A stretch of 33,718 nucleotides of DNA, from NCBI GenBank assembly GCA_033064195.1, contig JARBJD010000557.1, forward strand, positions 1 to 33,718, written 5' to 3'. This DNA is from Blattamonas nauphoetae (Eukaryota > Preaxostyla > Oxymonadida). How positions within the stretch are numbered: the stretch's first letter is position 1; each line of letters begins with the position of its first letter. The position numbers and the translations under genes were made by a program. Under the pieces are notes generated by a model that saw only the letters and a program-made list of their open reading frames with translations, searched no databases and had not been told where the DNA came from. Below are positions 26,801-33,718 of the stretch, in pieces.

Positions 26801-28369
26801 GTTGGATTTTTCGGCTGAGAGTCCACCACCATCATCGTCGAGAGTAACCTCACATCTGGTGAAGATGACAGTGGTGAGAGTGATGGTCGACGGGGATGTG
26901 CAATCAGATATGTCCAGACCTCCTCCGTTGCCCATTGATTGGCAGGATGTGAAGTGAGTGGAAGAGATCTCGGCAGATGAGGAAATGTTGATGATCGCGA
27001 ATCCACCACCATTTGCATCGGAAAGACAGTTAAGGAACTGGCTGTTGGAGAGAATCAATTTTTCTGTTCTGCTGACAAACCCTCCTCCTCCTCGCGAATA
27101 AATACCAGTTTTGTCGAGTGCTTCGCAAGTGTCACAGGTGATCAGATCCATTGTGACAATAGTTGTGTTATTCACTGCAAAACCACCACCATAACCATCC
27201 TCCGACTGGCATCGAACAAATCTGGTGTTTTCAATCGAAACTGACGACGCAGTCGCGACAAAAATGGCTCCTCCAAAAATGTAGCTTGTGGAGACAGTAC
27301 AGTCCGTAAAATTACATCCAGTGATTGATAAAGTGCCGGCAGGGCTGTTAAAATTGATAGAACCTCCGTCTTCGATCGATGTCATGGCAGTAAAGTTGCA
27401 GTTGGCGAAAGTCGACGACGATGCGAGATCGAATTTAGGGGTGGTTTCGGTGTATGTTTGTCCGGTTGCATCGACCAAACAGCGCGAAAACGTGGAATTG
27501 GTGACGATGAAGTCTCCGCCGTGGTTGATATTCGGGGTGAGGAGACCGTAGAAGCCGTTCTCGCTGTCTGTGTAGGAGATGCCAGTAAGAAGATATTCCG
27601 GCGTCTGTGTTGATGTCGGTGTGGCTCGACGGACGGTAGGGAGTGATGATATGTTGTGGAAGGATGAGGCAGAGCAGGAGACAGAGATTGTGGGGAGAGA
27701 AGAGATGTCTTCTTGCTTAATATGGTTGGAAAAAATGCCCTGCTCAGAACCAAATTGAAAGGATGATATATCCAAAGAGGTTGATGTCAGAGTTACGCCA
27801 GGAGTTGTTCCAGTTTGAGTTAAAGTTTGGAGAGTCACAAGTGCATTCTTGAGGCTGTTTGAGGGTAAAATAATTGTGATTCCGTTCAGGAAAACAGATG
27901 ATGTGCAGTGACCATCTCCGGATGTTGGTGGGAGAACTATAAATGGGGATGAGGTATGTGCGAGACTCATCTCCGAATCCATAAACGAAATTGATGATGA
28001 ATCTAAACTAGCCACGGAACAATTTGATATTTGCAATTCAAGGTGAATCCGTGCTAGACAGAGAGAGGTGTTGACCTGGATAAAGAGGGATGTTGAAGAT
28101 TCGAGTTGGTTTGATTCTGATTGACTGAGAGATGCTGGTCCTACGAGCGACACTGACTCACTTTGAAGAGTCAAAGAGGCGAGAGTGTACGTTCCGGGTT
28201 CGAGGTTGGCAATGAGTCTTCCATGTGGAGATGTGGGTCGATCGATTTTTAGGATGTCAGCAAGGTTGAGGGCAATGTGTTCCAACGTGAGAAAACAATT
28301 GATAACCGCACCAAACAGGATCATTGAGATAAAAACAAGATCTAACCCTTTTTTTGCAATAAAAACCAT
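20840..28369 (-). CDS. Giant beta-helix surface protein with transmembrane helix and pseudokinase-like tail
   Basis: 2509 residues in one exon. A hydrophobic N-terminus (about 9-30, VFISMILFGAVINCFL) is a signal peptide or anchor. The outside part, to about 2210, is Ser/Thr-rich with many N-x-S/T sites. Right-handed parallel beta-helix repeats with GGGI/GGGF/GGAI turns and regularly spaced Cys (CxFxxC-like) are clearest at 335-900 and again near 1120-1155. One membrane helix lies at 2212-2238, followed by HRMRKK. Residues about 2290-2500 resemble a protein kinase C-lobe. RWEAPEI (2424-2430) stands for the APE motif and CMNFNPYDR (2477-2485) for the C-terminal Arg region. The catalytic loop reads TRLNSHWILFD instead of HRDxKxxN, and DFG is replaced by LND, so it is most likely an inactive pseudokinase. 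Role: probably a cell-surface receptor or adhesin. Its start lies 24 bp from a foldback transposon. Confidence 0.85.
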   Translation of the reverse strand: MVFIAKKGLDLVFISMILFGAVINCFLTLEHIALNLADILKIDRPTSPHGRLIANLEPGTYTLASLTLQSESVSLVGPASLSQSESNQLESSTSLFIQVNTSLCLARIHLELQISNCSVASLDSSSISFMDSEMSLAHTSSPFIVLPPTSGDGHCTSSVFLNGITIILPSNSLKNALVTLQTLTQTGTTPGVTLTSTSLDISSFQFGSEQGIFSNHIKQEDISSLPTISVSCSASSFHNISSLPTVRRATPTSTQTPEYLLTGISYTDSENGFYGLLTPNINHGGDFIVTNSTFSRCLVDATGQTYTETTPKFDLASSSTFANCNFTAMTSIEDGGSINFNSPAGTLSITGCNFTDCTVSTSYIFGGAIFVATASSVSIENTRFVRCQSEDGYGGGFAVNNTTIVTMDLITCDTCEALDKTGIYSRGGGGFVSRTEKLILSNSQFLNCLSDANGGGFAIINISSSAEISSTHFTSCQSMGNGGGLDISDCTSPSTITLTTVIFTRCEVTLDDDGGGLSAEKSNQIVLDTCQFVSCSAKGRYKYGGGSYFRKITIVDVIGSTFQDCVAKDGFGGGLSFETGGCLSVTNSFFTRCLAKSNTSSPNPADARGGGIRVTTVSGKVYLNKVTFVGCEAAKEGGGLFVDEINQLEMTSCDFTDCRVEDDSLNNCFGGAVFAYRVAGTNTITKCKFTNCYAGLRGGAIYADDTPSLTVDDCDFDTCVAERLGGGTCTYNVPIIEIKNSRFVSCEAKWGGGVFEEYLSGEMICITVSGNNFTECNTTQEHGGAIWIENYPATQILTNNLIKQCTSTLDGGGIAVSNGQDITISDSQFISCESGGHGGGLTVNQAQDVTLSDSQFISCVSAGYGGGVHFTMSQGHFMISRCFIKSCIGVKFGGGIFLKLKDGSEATFLIDSVEYGIMPEEMNTVVDGDYGSNLFFDLLDRSDVSFINPNTIQDPLIMTPANGISFTEDELKKWAYRTDYTTTTSILYLIHPYVGGSLAVNSNQYNDPARCGDWYLPCQDFTVGHANAKDSATGEKAGVFIHTDVTTAPPSFDKDMIWESSESNPKNAMITSGSVSPGSYSLTLKSLIFSRTTQGTSLFSITTGSLSVTSCTFTGRSSTTNGGAISATITTNTLTIASSSFKKWITEGFGGGIFIDATGLGSGGGFDVSGCEFGTGGDRNSATKGDNVYVSGKDFENLITTAKFPSVSGSTSPTLYWGNDEEHSVDSTLLVYLVPIGSTATIDSLSGKDIPHCGHFGVGCQTIETGFSRISGNPNPLSLILTNSVTVGAGFSVSSGKEISIKKSSSSTQTSASHTNPVLTFTSSTTFTISLGTLSFEEVELEVKVTTSSNAFVVSGGTLELGTSCSLSFSGTSGSLISQTKSLFKVSGGTLKIAGTSGEPKVIEYVDMGSSSVVEVNNVGFSGTVDLSFLSIGHCKSSSHGMISFLSSPSSSASPTVSIHHCFFSLNENLNAETGPHDIEADASWESVLNFPSVFVETYSDSTINHFQIGSNEYNTLVPFSILKTHGELGNDDSDCYLNSIMCKTVTMSLSHCTQKSGSTFVRRVIQMETGTFSEDTLVVGEKNVVIRGQTTAVVLQPSSDVSLLTLSSGTAELKTFTLAAFTTQSNPVISVTHSAGRLLLIEISFDGSGKTLSDSVVSTKGTTTITACSFSDVTCSSPNRIGSVITSSATTSDAFQIDTSSFSRCTVEGREAWIVFDAFPSTTSPFTSSLVDEGLWKPIFNETSPRSAVSAVEPSAAWNETVSFNPYSLIYLFHRSNSSCVAISKTLTSEDHPLCGHEKLPCLTVDGAIRTTHVKTVLVISTVELVSPLNLNGDAHTISGKSSSDVLKLIRTASITNAASKPGGTLTITSLTVDASSVQNTETHTVFDFKSGAMTLTSVAVIVGSSQTHFTLISLTDTSFTVQTTTISKPSFSKPLIVLSQCPALSITSLTVLQAQGTELISISDCPASANAVIKTSKFTGVLSSNDEDFCHWESGLIGISNCSIDIDTTSFATLSQGALNVVESNISLMGDIFADNVLTSVDFPSAERNLRCSGISTINIVGNEDLNSLWFLTNKDCVVKHRSNTITATLFVPTLLAASCNSTYDKKGKSFSVVVVGERMVPCGLFLEIYEFDNKMSKEDNTITIELNTSTTTSITDTNMSLSISHSSLTNLSTTVEWRARLLYADNITTQEFFTISGSGSSNKSEFAKALPWLIPVIVIAVLLLVFIVIVLIVLLHRMRKKNTAQEPLLSTQEPDVTDKVEVDDDAPKVAQNLASSVIQSINQNGTTAFIFEHPASEKKSWKDFQPQTQQIGLDELVKAVRCDEGGEVVMVKKNESLFNRIHCDNPQPISKEQIALSVVKALKHIQKHHTTAETLTRLNSHWILFDKDNQMCLRLNDETNPVHASQSAPKTMQETSPEDQRWEAPEIANKEDGQTVIDPFKEVDAINAARNIGAGQHPKMETLTDSKKQLIERCMNFNPYDRLSLDELETELVKFTSCVAQDALTR

Positions 28370-28392
28370 TCATTTGAAAACTGGCCGCAGTA
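28370..28392 (-). promoter_or_regulatory. Remnant 5' flank of the receptor gene before the foldback insert
   Basis: Only 23 bases of non-transposon sequence separate the receptor ATG from the end of the foldback element. Any upstream promoter must therefore lie in these bases, inside the element, or downstream of the start. Confidence 0.45.
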
Positions 28393-29165
28393 CAGTCTGT
28401 TTCAAAAAGATCTCCAACTGTTGCAAAAAAATGAGATTTGTTTCAAAAAGATGGATGATCGACTCGATACTCCTTCCCATAATACTGCTTTTCCAGTCTG
28501 GACCTCTTTCCAAAACAGACTTTTCTATTTTTTTCGTGTGTATTGATTGACAGATAATGGCAGAAAAGATGGTCTGTCTTCTTTGTAGAGAAAGAAAAAC
28601 ACATTTTGTCGAGATTTTCTAACGTTTATTCTCTTTCATTTTCCTGGCTCTTATTATTCTTCTCTTTCTCAGACAGGCCTCGATCCTTCATCAAAATGAG
28701 AAATTATTCGGTGGTTTGCATTTTATTCACGGTTACATTCATATGATGTGAAATGATGCACTCCTCCCTTTCTCATCATCACTTGGCCATTTTATCGATT
28801 TCTCACTCTTTTCTTGTCATTATTTTCCATAGTCTCACCTTCTAGGCGCCATTCCGAATGATCTTTATAAATTTTGATCGAACAGAAAGCTCACAATCAG
28901 CACACAATACTTGTTCTGACTCTCTATCTTCACAGGAATTTGATCATATTTTCACATGTTTTCTCTTTCATTCTCATACTTTTACGCAGATATTTTAACT
29001 CATTCTTGCGAACTGATCAGTTATCCAAGACTTGCCTTCTCGAGTTCTCCAAGTCGTCTCCACACTGCCAATATCCATCTTTGAAGTCCATGTTACTTTC
29101 CTACGCGTCCACTCTCTTCGATTCTTCTCTGCCCTCTTTTCATCGATGTTTCACTCCCTTTTTAT
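28393..29165 (+). repeat. Left arm of the inverted repeat
   Basis: Pairs with about 29480-30233 in reverse complement with only scattered differences and a net length difference of about 20 bases. The inner border is approximate. Confidence 0.85.
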
Positions 29166-29479
29166 GTCTCAACTGCCGCTTCGCAAAACTCTTTGTCAGA
29201 TCTTTTGATTTAAAAATCTGTAATCGATGAAAACTTGACCTTTTCGTCACATCGATACCTCCCTGCCCTCTATTTTCTCATCAATAGACCAAGTGACGTT
29301 CATACGGTGACACTTGGACTCTTCAACACTATTCGTCAGATCTCTCCTCATCATAATTTTTCACATCGATCAAATCACTTCATCACAATACAGACGCTCC
29401 ATTCTACTTTGGATCCATTGTGTTTTCAATTCTGTCAAGAGGAAAAGAGTTGAATTTAGAAGTCGTGGAGCGACAAGAG

Positions 29480-30233
29480 CGACAAATAGGGGTGAAACAT
29501 CGATGAAAAGAGGGCAGAGAAGAATCGAAGAGAGTGGACGCTGTAGGAAAGTAACATGGACTTCAAAGATGGATATTGACGGTGGAGACGACTTGGAGAA
29601 CTCGAGAAGGCAAGTCTTGGATAACTGATCAGTTCGCAAGAATGAGTTAAAATATCTGCGTAAAAGTGAGAATGAAAGAGAAAACATGAAAATATGATCA
29701 AATTCCTGTGAAGATAGAGAGTCAGAACAAGTATTGTGTGCTGATTAGCTTCTGTTCGATCAAAATTTATAAGATCATTCGGAATGGCGCCTAGAAGGTG
29801 AGACTATGGAAAATAATGACAAGAAAAGAGTGAGAAATCGATAAAATGGCCAAGTGATGATGAGAAAGGGAGGAGTGCATCATTTCACATCATATGAATG
29901 TAACCGTGAAAATGCAAACCACCGAATAATTTCTCATTTGATGAAGGATCGAGGCCTGTCTGAGAAAAAGAGAAGAATAATAAGAGCCAGGAAAATGAAA
30001 AGAGAATAAACGTTAGAAAATCTCGACAAAATGTGTTTCTTCTCTACAAAGAAGACAGACCATCTTTTCTGCCATTATCTGTCAATCAATACACACGAAA
30101 AAAAATAGAAAAGTCTGTTTTGGAAGAGGTCCAGACTGGAAAAGCAGTATTATGGGAAGAGTATCGAGTCGATCATCCATCTTTGAAACAAATCTCATTT
30201 TTGCAACAGTTGGAGATCTTTTGAAACAGACTG
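29480..30233 (-). repeat. Right arm of the inverted repeat
   Basis: Reverse complement of 28393-29165. The inner border is approximate; similarity fades inside CATCGATGTTTCAC. Confidence 0.85.
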
Positions 30234-30235
30234 TA

Positions 30236-30422
30236 TCAAGACAATTTGCCTCGTATCAACAAGGTATGGCCTGCATTTGAATTAAATGGGAGATGAGGCA
30301 CTTTTCTTCTTAGTAGCGTTTAATCCGATTTTAATAACATAGTTGATCAAGTATTTTTCGAAAACACAAGCTGATTTGAATCTTCCAATATCATCGAAGG
30401 GCACGATCGAAATTGTATATCC
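30236..30422. other. Spacer before decayed family copy A
   Basis: AT-rich, no gene seen. It may hold the old promoter of the decayed gene that follows. Confidence 0.5.
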
Positions 30423-31586
30423 ATGAAAGACGAAAACACCCCTCAATCGAGTTCTAACACAACAATTCCTTCTTCGTGTTCAGATCATAGACAGATGTTC
30501 GTCGATACACATCGCCGTTTCCTGGGTTACGAACCTCACAAAAAACTACCAGATATGGACAAATCTATCATGTACCGCTCGCTTGTTGCCCTTGTGAGAG
30601 GAGGGATACCCACTTGATGACGCCCTTCAAGATAAAGCTGTCCAGTTTCTGAAAAGTTGAACCGAAATCGAGCCCATTCGCTCCACCAACGAATCTCGTG
30701 AATATTCTCGTTCCCTCTTCAGCGGGATCGCCTTCTGGCTTTGTTGAGAGCGTTGTCATTCTCCTGGCGTCTCCTCACTCGCCTGTAGTTGCAGCAGCGA
30801 TGTCATTCCTCATCAACACAATTCACGCTTCATCCACGGCAATTCGACTTCGTCTGGTGGCGTCTGATCTCATAGCCGGTGTCCTCGCGGCTGTTCAACC
30901 TCTCACACTGCCAACTTCAGGAAATGAAAAGATAATCAACAATCTGATCACAATCATCACACATTTCGCATTCCTCGCTTTTCCATCAACTCTCAGGACC
31001 CTTACTATCACAACTGCAGAGGACAAATTCAACCATTGTGAAATGATCTTTCAGAAGGTCGTAATCCCATCGTCTCAATTTGTGAGATTTCTGATCTCAA
31101 ACGAAATATCCTCTATGGAGACTTATCATACTCATACATGAAACTATTGAGCTCACTCTTCCGAATAGGCCCATTTCATCGTCCAACATTGGAGTTTGTC
31201 TTCTTAACTCCGATTGTGATAACATTCTCAAATTGTCTCTCAATCGTCGAAGATAGTGCTTGTCTCTGTATTACTCTCAATAATATCAACGATTCGCTGA
31301 CAGAATGGAAGGCTGAAGGCCCAGAAGTGGTTTCCAATCCGGAAAACAGATGATGCAAGCTCTGTTTTCGGAAGGCTTCGAAGACACACTCGAACAGATA
31401 TCGATGTATGAAAAAGATAGCTATAATGGCATAAAATTGTCGGATATTGTCACTCTCGCAATTGCTGGGATCGAATGTGAAAAGACAATGATGAAGCACA
31501 CACCTTGGTCATTGAAACCGCCTCTCTTGAATGACTCAATATTTCTACGGACTCTCGTCGGATCTTTGGAATGCACTGATTGCTGA
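30423..31586 (+). pseudogene. Decayed helical-repeat family gene, copy A
   Basis: The family text appears in order but in changing frames. MYRSLVALVRGG is followed by a stop at 30615 while the continuation YPLDDALQDKAVQFLKS lies in the next frame (from 30604). Then come FVESVVILLASPHSPVVAAA, RLRLVASDLIAGVLAAVQPL and HCEMIFQKVVIPSSQFVRFL in the 30698-31141 frame, then LLSSLFRIGPFHRPTLEFV from 31138, then MMQALFSEGFEDTLEQ from 31350. At least four frame changes or stops make it a pseudogene. Same family as 19033-19966; the closest relative is copy B, about 1.65 kb downstream. The helical-repeat function is unknown. Confidence 0.7.
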
Positions 31587-32235
31587 GATCGAATCGGAAA
31601 GGCAGTGACCGGATGCATCTTTCCCAATCTCGACTTTTGGCCATCTCAGAATCACCCCTCGTTTATCCTGTCGAAAAGGATATGCCCTGACATTCCCACC
31701 ATTCCACAGCCATCCACTCTTTGTTTGAGGTGTGTTCTGATGTTTTGGTCTTTTTCTGTTGATGCCCTCGGCAGGTTCATCACTCACTTCAATTCAATTT
31801 CTCGTTCGATCATCGCTCTTTCGATAACCCTCTCACGATACTAGTTTGGCGTTCATCTCAGTGCAGGTATTTCCACATCCCAGCAGTATTTTGGGCTCCA
31901 TTTTTGGCACGCTTTGTCTCAGGCGAGATCTCTGCAAGTCCATCGAGCTTGCTTGTTGTCAGGGATGATTCATCTGATTCTGTTCTTGTTTGTTTCATTT
32001 CACAGAACAATTCATGTTTTGTGCAATGAGTTTGTTGTGAATCTGTTCGTGACACAAAATGGGATGATCCTCCTCCTTTTCACAAATGCAAACTAAACTT
32101 TCTCATTTGCGAACGTCTTCTGGTACCTCTTTGACTCCCCACGGGATTCATTCATCAGAAACCCTGAGCAGGAATTGTTCCTGAATTACGATTTGAGCTC
32201 CAAAATGTCGTTTAAGGACCAATCGAGAATTTCAA
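31587..32235. other. Spacer between tandem family copies
   Basis: The first part (31610-31680, CTTTCCCAATCTCGACTTTT then CATCTCAGAATCACC) is repeated after copy B at about 33400-33470, so it belongs to the duplicated unit. The rest (about 31700-32235) shows no protein-like frame. Confidence 0.55.
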
Positions 32236-32239
32236 GTCA

Positions 32240-33145
32240 CTTGTTACCTCGTGAAAGCGGGATATCCATTTGACAATGCCCTTCGAGACAGGGCTGTCGT
32301 GTTTTTGAAGAGTCTCGAACCAGGGAAGTCACAACCAATTACAGCTTCGAAACTCGTCACTGACCTCGTTCCCTGCTTGGATCTCCTTCTGGCTTTGTGG
32401 AGGTATTGTCACTCTGCTGTCATTCTCCACTCGACTATAGTCGCTGCAACGTTGTCGTTCCTCCAAAACCACTCTAGTCAGATTCTTCACTTCGATGTCG
32501 TCTCGGGAGTCAGATCTCATCAGCAACGTGTTAGCGGCTGTTCAACCACACACACTGACAAGATCAGGAAATGAAGAGATGATCGACAATCTGAACAAAG
32601 TCATCGATCATTCTGTCAACCTCGCTTTTCCAAATTGTCTCGCTGAACTTGGCATCACTTCTGCAGTCGACCAATTCAACCATCGTGAGATGATCTTCCA
32701 GAAGGTCGTGCTCCCATCGTCTCAATTTGTGACATTTCTGATCTCAAATCGACACATTCTCAATGGACTCTTGTTGAAGTCTTTCCTAAATCTATTGGCC
32801 ATATTCATTCAAATATGCCCATTTCATCTTCCCACATTGGAATTTGTTCTCGCATCTCCAATTGTGATGGCATTCTCAAGTTGTCTCTCGTTCGTCGAAG
32901 ATGATCTGTGTCCCTTGGGTATTCTCGTCCACATCAACCATTCACTCCCAGAATGGAAGGAAGAAGGCCCAGAAGTGGTTCAGTCTGCGAAACGGATGAT
33001 GCAAGCTCTGTCTTCGGAAAGCTTCGAAGACACACTCGAACAGACACTGATGCACAACAAGGGATGTCATGGATTCAAACTTGTTGATGAGTGTCACTCC
33101 ATCTCACAACTGTTAGGATCGAATGTGGAAATCCCTGAAGATTGA
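32240..33145 (+). pseudogene. Decayed helical-repeat family gene, copy B
   Basis: AGYPFDNALRDRAVVFLKSL (frame from 32251) matches copy A. After a frame change the long 32495-33145 frame carries DLISNVLAAVQPHTL, NHREMIFQKVVLPSSQFVTF, ICPFHLPTLEFVLASPIVMA and MMQALSSESFEDTLEQT. The start found in copy A (MYRSLVAL) is not recognisable here. I count about two breaks, so it is less damaged than copy A but still lacks an intact N-terminus. The end, VEIPED, falls within the family's C-terminal region. Confidence 0.65.
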
Positions 33146-33718
33146 TTTCACAAATGACACGTCGAACCGGCCTCTCTCTAAAAATGACACCAACTCATTT
33201 CTGCGGACTCTCCTCGGATGTTGGGAATGCACTGATTGCTGGTGCAGATGGACAGATTCTGCAATCGCCTCAATCGTCCAGAAATGGTTTGCTCTTTTGG
33301 GTTGGTCGTTCTCAACGCGACTGTCTTTGACTGTCACATCGTCAACCGTCCTCTCTCCAAACAATTCCTTACATCTCTGAATGATGTATTGTGCCCAGAT
33401 TATCTTTCCCAATCTCGACTTTTTTGGACATCTCAGAATCACCCCTCGTTTATCTCGTCACAATGGAATCCCTCCACGCTCACACCATCTCACCAGGAGA
33501 CCAAGACCAAGGGTTTTGTGTTCATGGAGACGATGATGGGCTTGTTCGGAAGGATTAACAGCACTATTCATTTGACGAAACAACATCTCATCGCTTTTCG
33601 TCAACTTGTGGAGCTATGCGAACAACAAGTCCACGCCAGCCATCCACACTATATCTACCGATTCTTAATGCTTCTGTCCAGAGTTTTTTGATGTTTACCT
33701 ATTTCTCCTCACCGTTTC
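33146..33718 (+). other. Tail of the duplicated unit and start of an unassigned helical frame
   Basis: SFLRTLLGCWECTDC (near 33200) matches IFLRTLVGSLECTDC after copy A, then about 130 bp absent from copy A follow, then the shared CCCAATCTCGACTTTT block at about 33404. A frame ending at 33691 reads MMGLFGRINSTIHLTKQ then AFRQLVELCEQQVHASHPHY. This could be a further family segment or another gene running off the window. Confidence 0.4.

Larger units (their letters stand above)
28393..30233. mobile_element. Foldback (long inverted repeat) element with Tc1/mariner-like ends, 1841 bp
   Basis: The left arm (28393 to about 29165) and right arm (about 29480 to 30233) are near-identical reverse complements across roughly 760 bases. 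For example CATCGATG at 29141 pairs with 29498, and AGGCGCCATTCCGAATGATC at about 28846 pairs with its complement near 29780. The ends read CAGTCTGTTTCAAAA and are flanked by TA on both sides (28391-28392, 30234-30235), as in Tc1/mariner elements that duplicate TA. The central 300-bp loop is unique. No transposase is present, so it is a large non-autonomous MITE or foldback element. High arm identity points to recent origin or arm-to-arm gene conversion. Open frames within it are not protein-like. Confidence 0.8.

Noticed and set aside
20874-27753. Many short frames on both strands across the giant receptor gene
   Set aside because: All are shadows of the continuous 2509-codon frame.
28874-29687. 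Frames in the arms of the foldback element as a protein pair
   Set aside because: The same peptide text appears in both arms only because they are reverse complements. Composition is not protein-like and no motif is present.

Overview
The window looks like nuclear DNA of an anaerobic protist, most likely an oxymonad (Preaxostyla) close to Blattamonas nauphoetae. Three things suggest this: a single-exon giant surface protein built of parallel beta-helix repeats, one transmembrane helix and a kinase-like tail; several copies of a helical-repeat protein family that I recall as typical of that genome; and standard-code, intron-poor genes in AT-rich DNA. This is recognition from memory, not a search result.

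From 1 to about 8.85 kb lies a compact DNA-virus-like element. It carries a P-loop packaging-type ATPase, two tandem paralogous capsid-like genes (one looks broken about once, one is open throughout), two short 'MAPG' glycine-rich proteins, a fibre-like protein ending in an S74 self-cleaving chaperone domain, and five unassigned small proteins. Nearly every gene start is preceded at short distance by the same T-rich box (TATTTTTTATTTTT-like). The left end is outside the window. No polymerase, integrase or protease is visible, so the family (Polinton-like or another capsid-bearing lineage) stays open.

Two non-autonomous hAT-like transposons sit next to the S74 gene: 8854-13844 (8-bp duplication TTCAACTC) and 14007-15442 (8-bp duplication AAATTAAA). 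Both have TAGGC-type inverted ends. The first carries decayed pieces of an ABCC-type transporter gene and about 79 copies of a 27-bp minisatellite. The second carries a decayed helical gene fragment. Because the target duplications are intact, the DNA at 8853, 13853-13998 and 15451 was once contiguous, so the right border of the virus-like element must lie near 13.85-15.6 kb.

From about 15.6 to 17.85 kb there is a strongly diverged satellite with a period near 137 bp that flips orientation at about 17.44 kb. It is followed by shorter degenerate repeats up to 18.7 kb. Host genes then follow: a helical-repeat gene (19033-19966, minus) and the giant beta-helix receptor with a pseudokinase-like tail (20840-28369, minus). 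A 1.84-kb foldback element with Tc1/mariner-like ends (28393-30233) sits just upstream of the receptor start. The last 3.3 kb hold two decayed tandem copies of the helical-repeat family.
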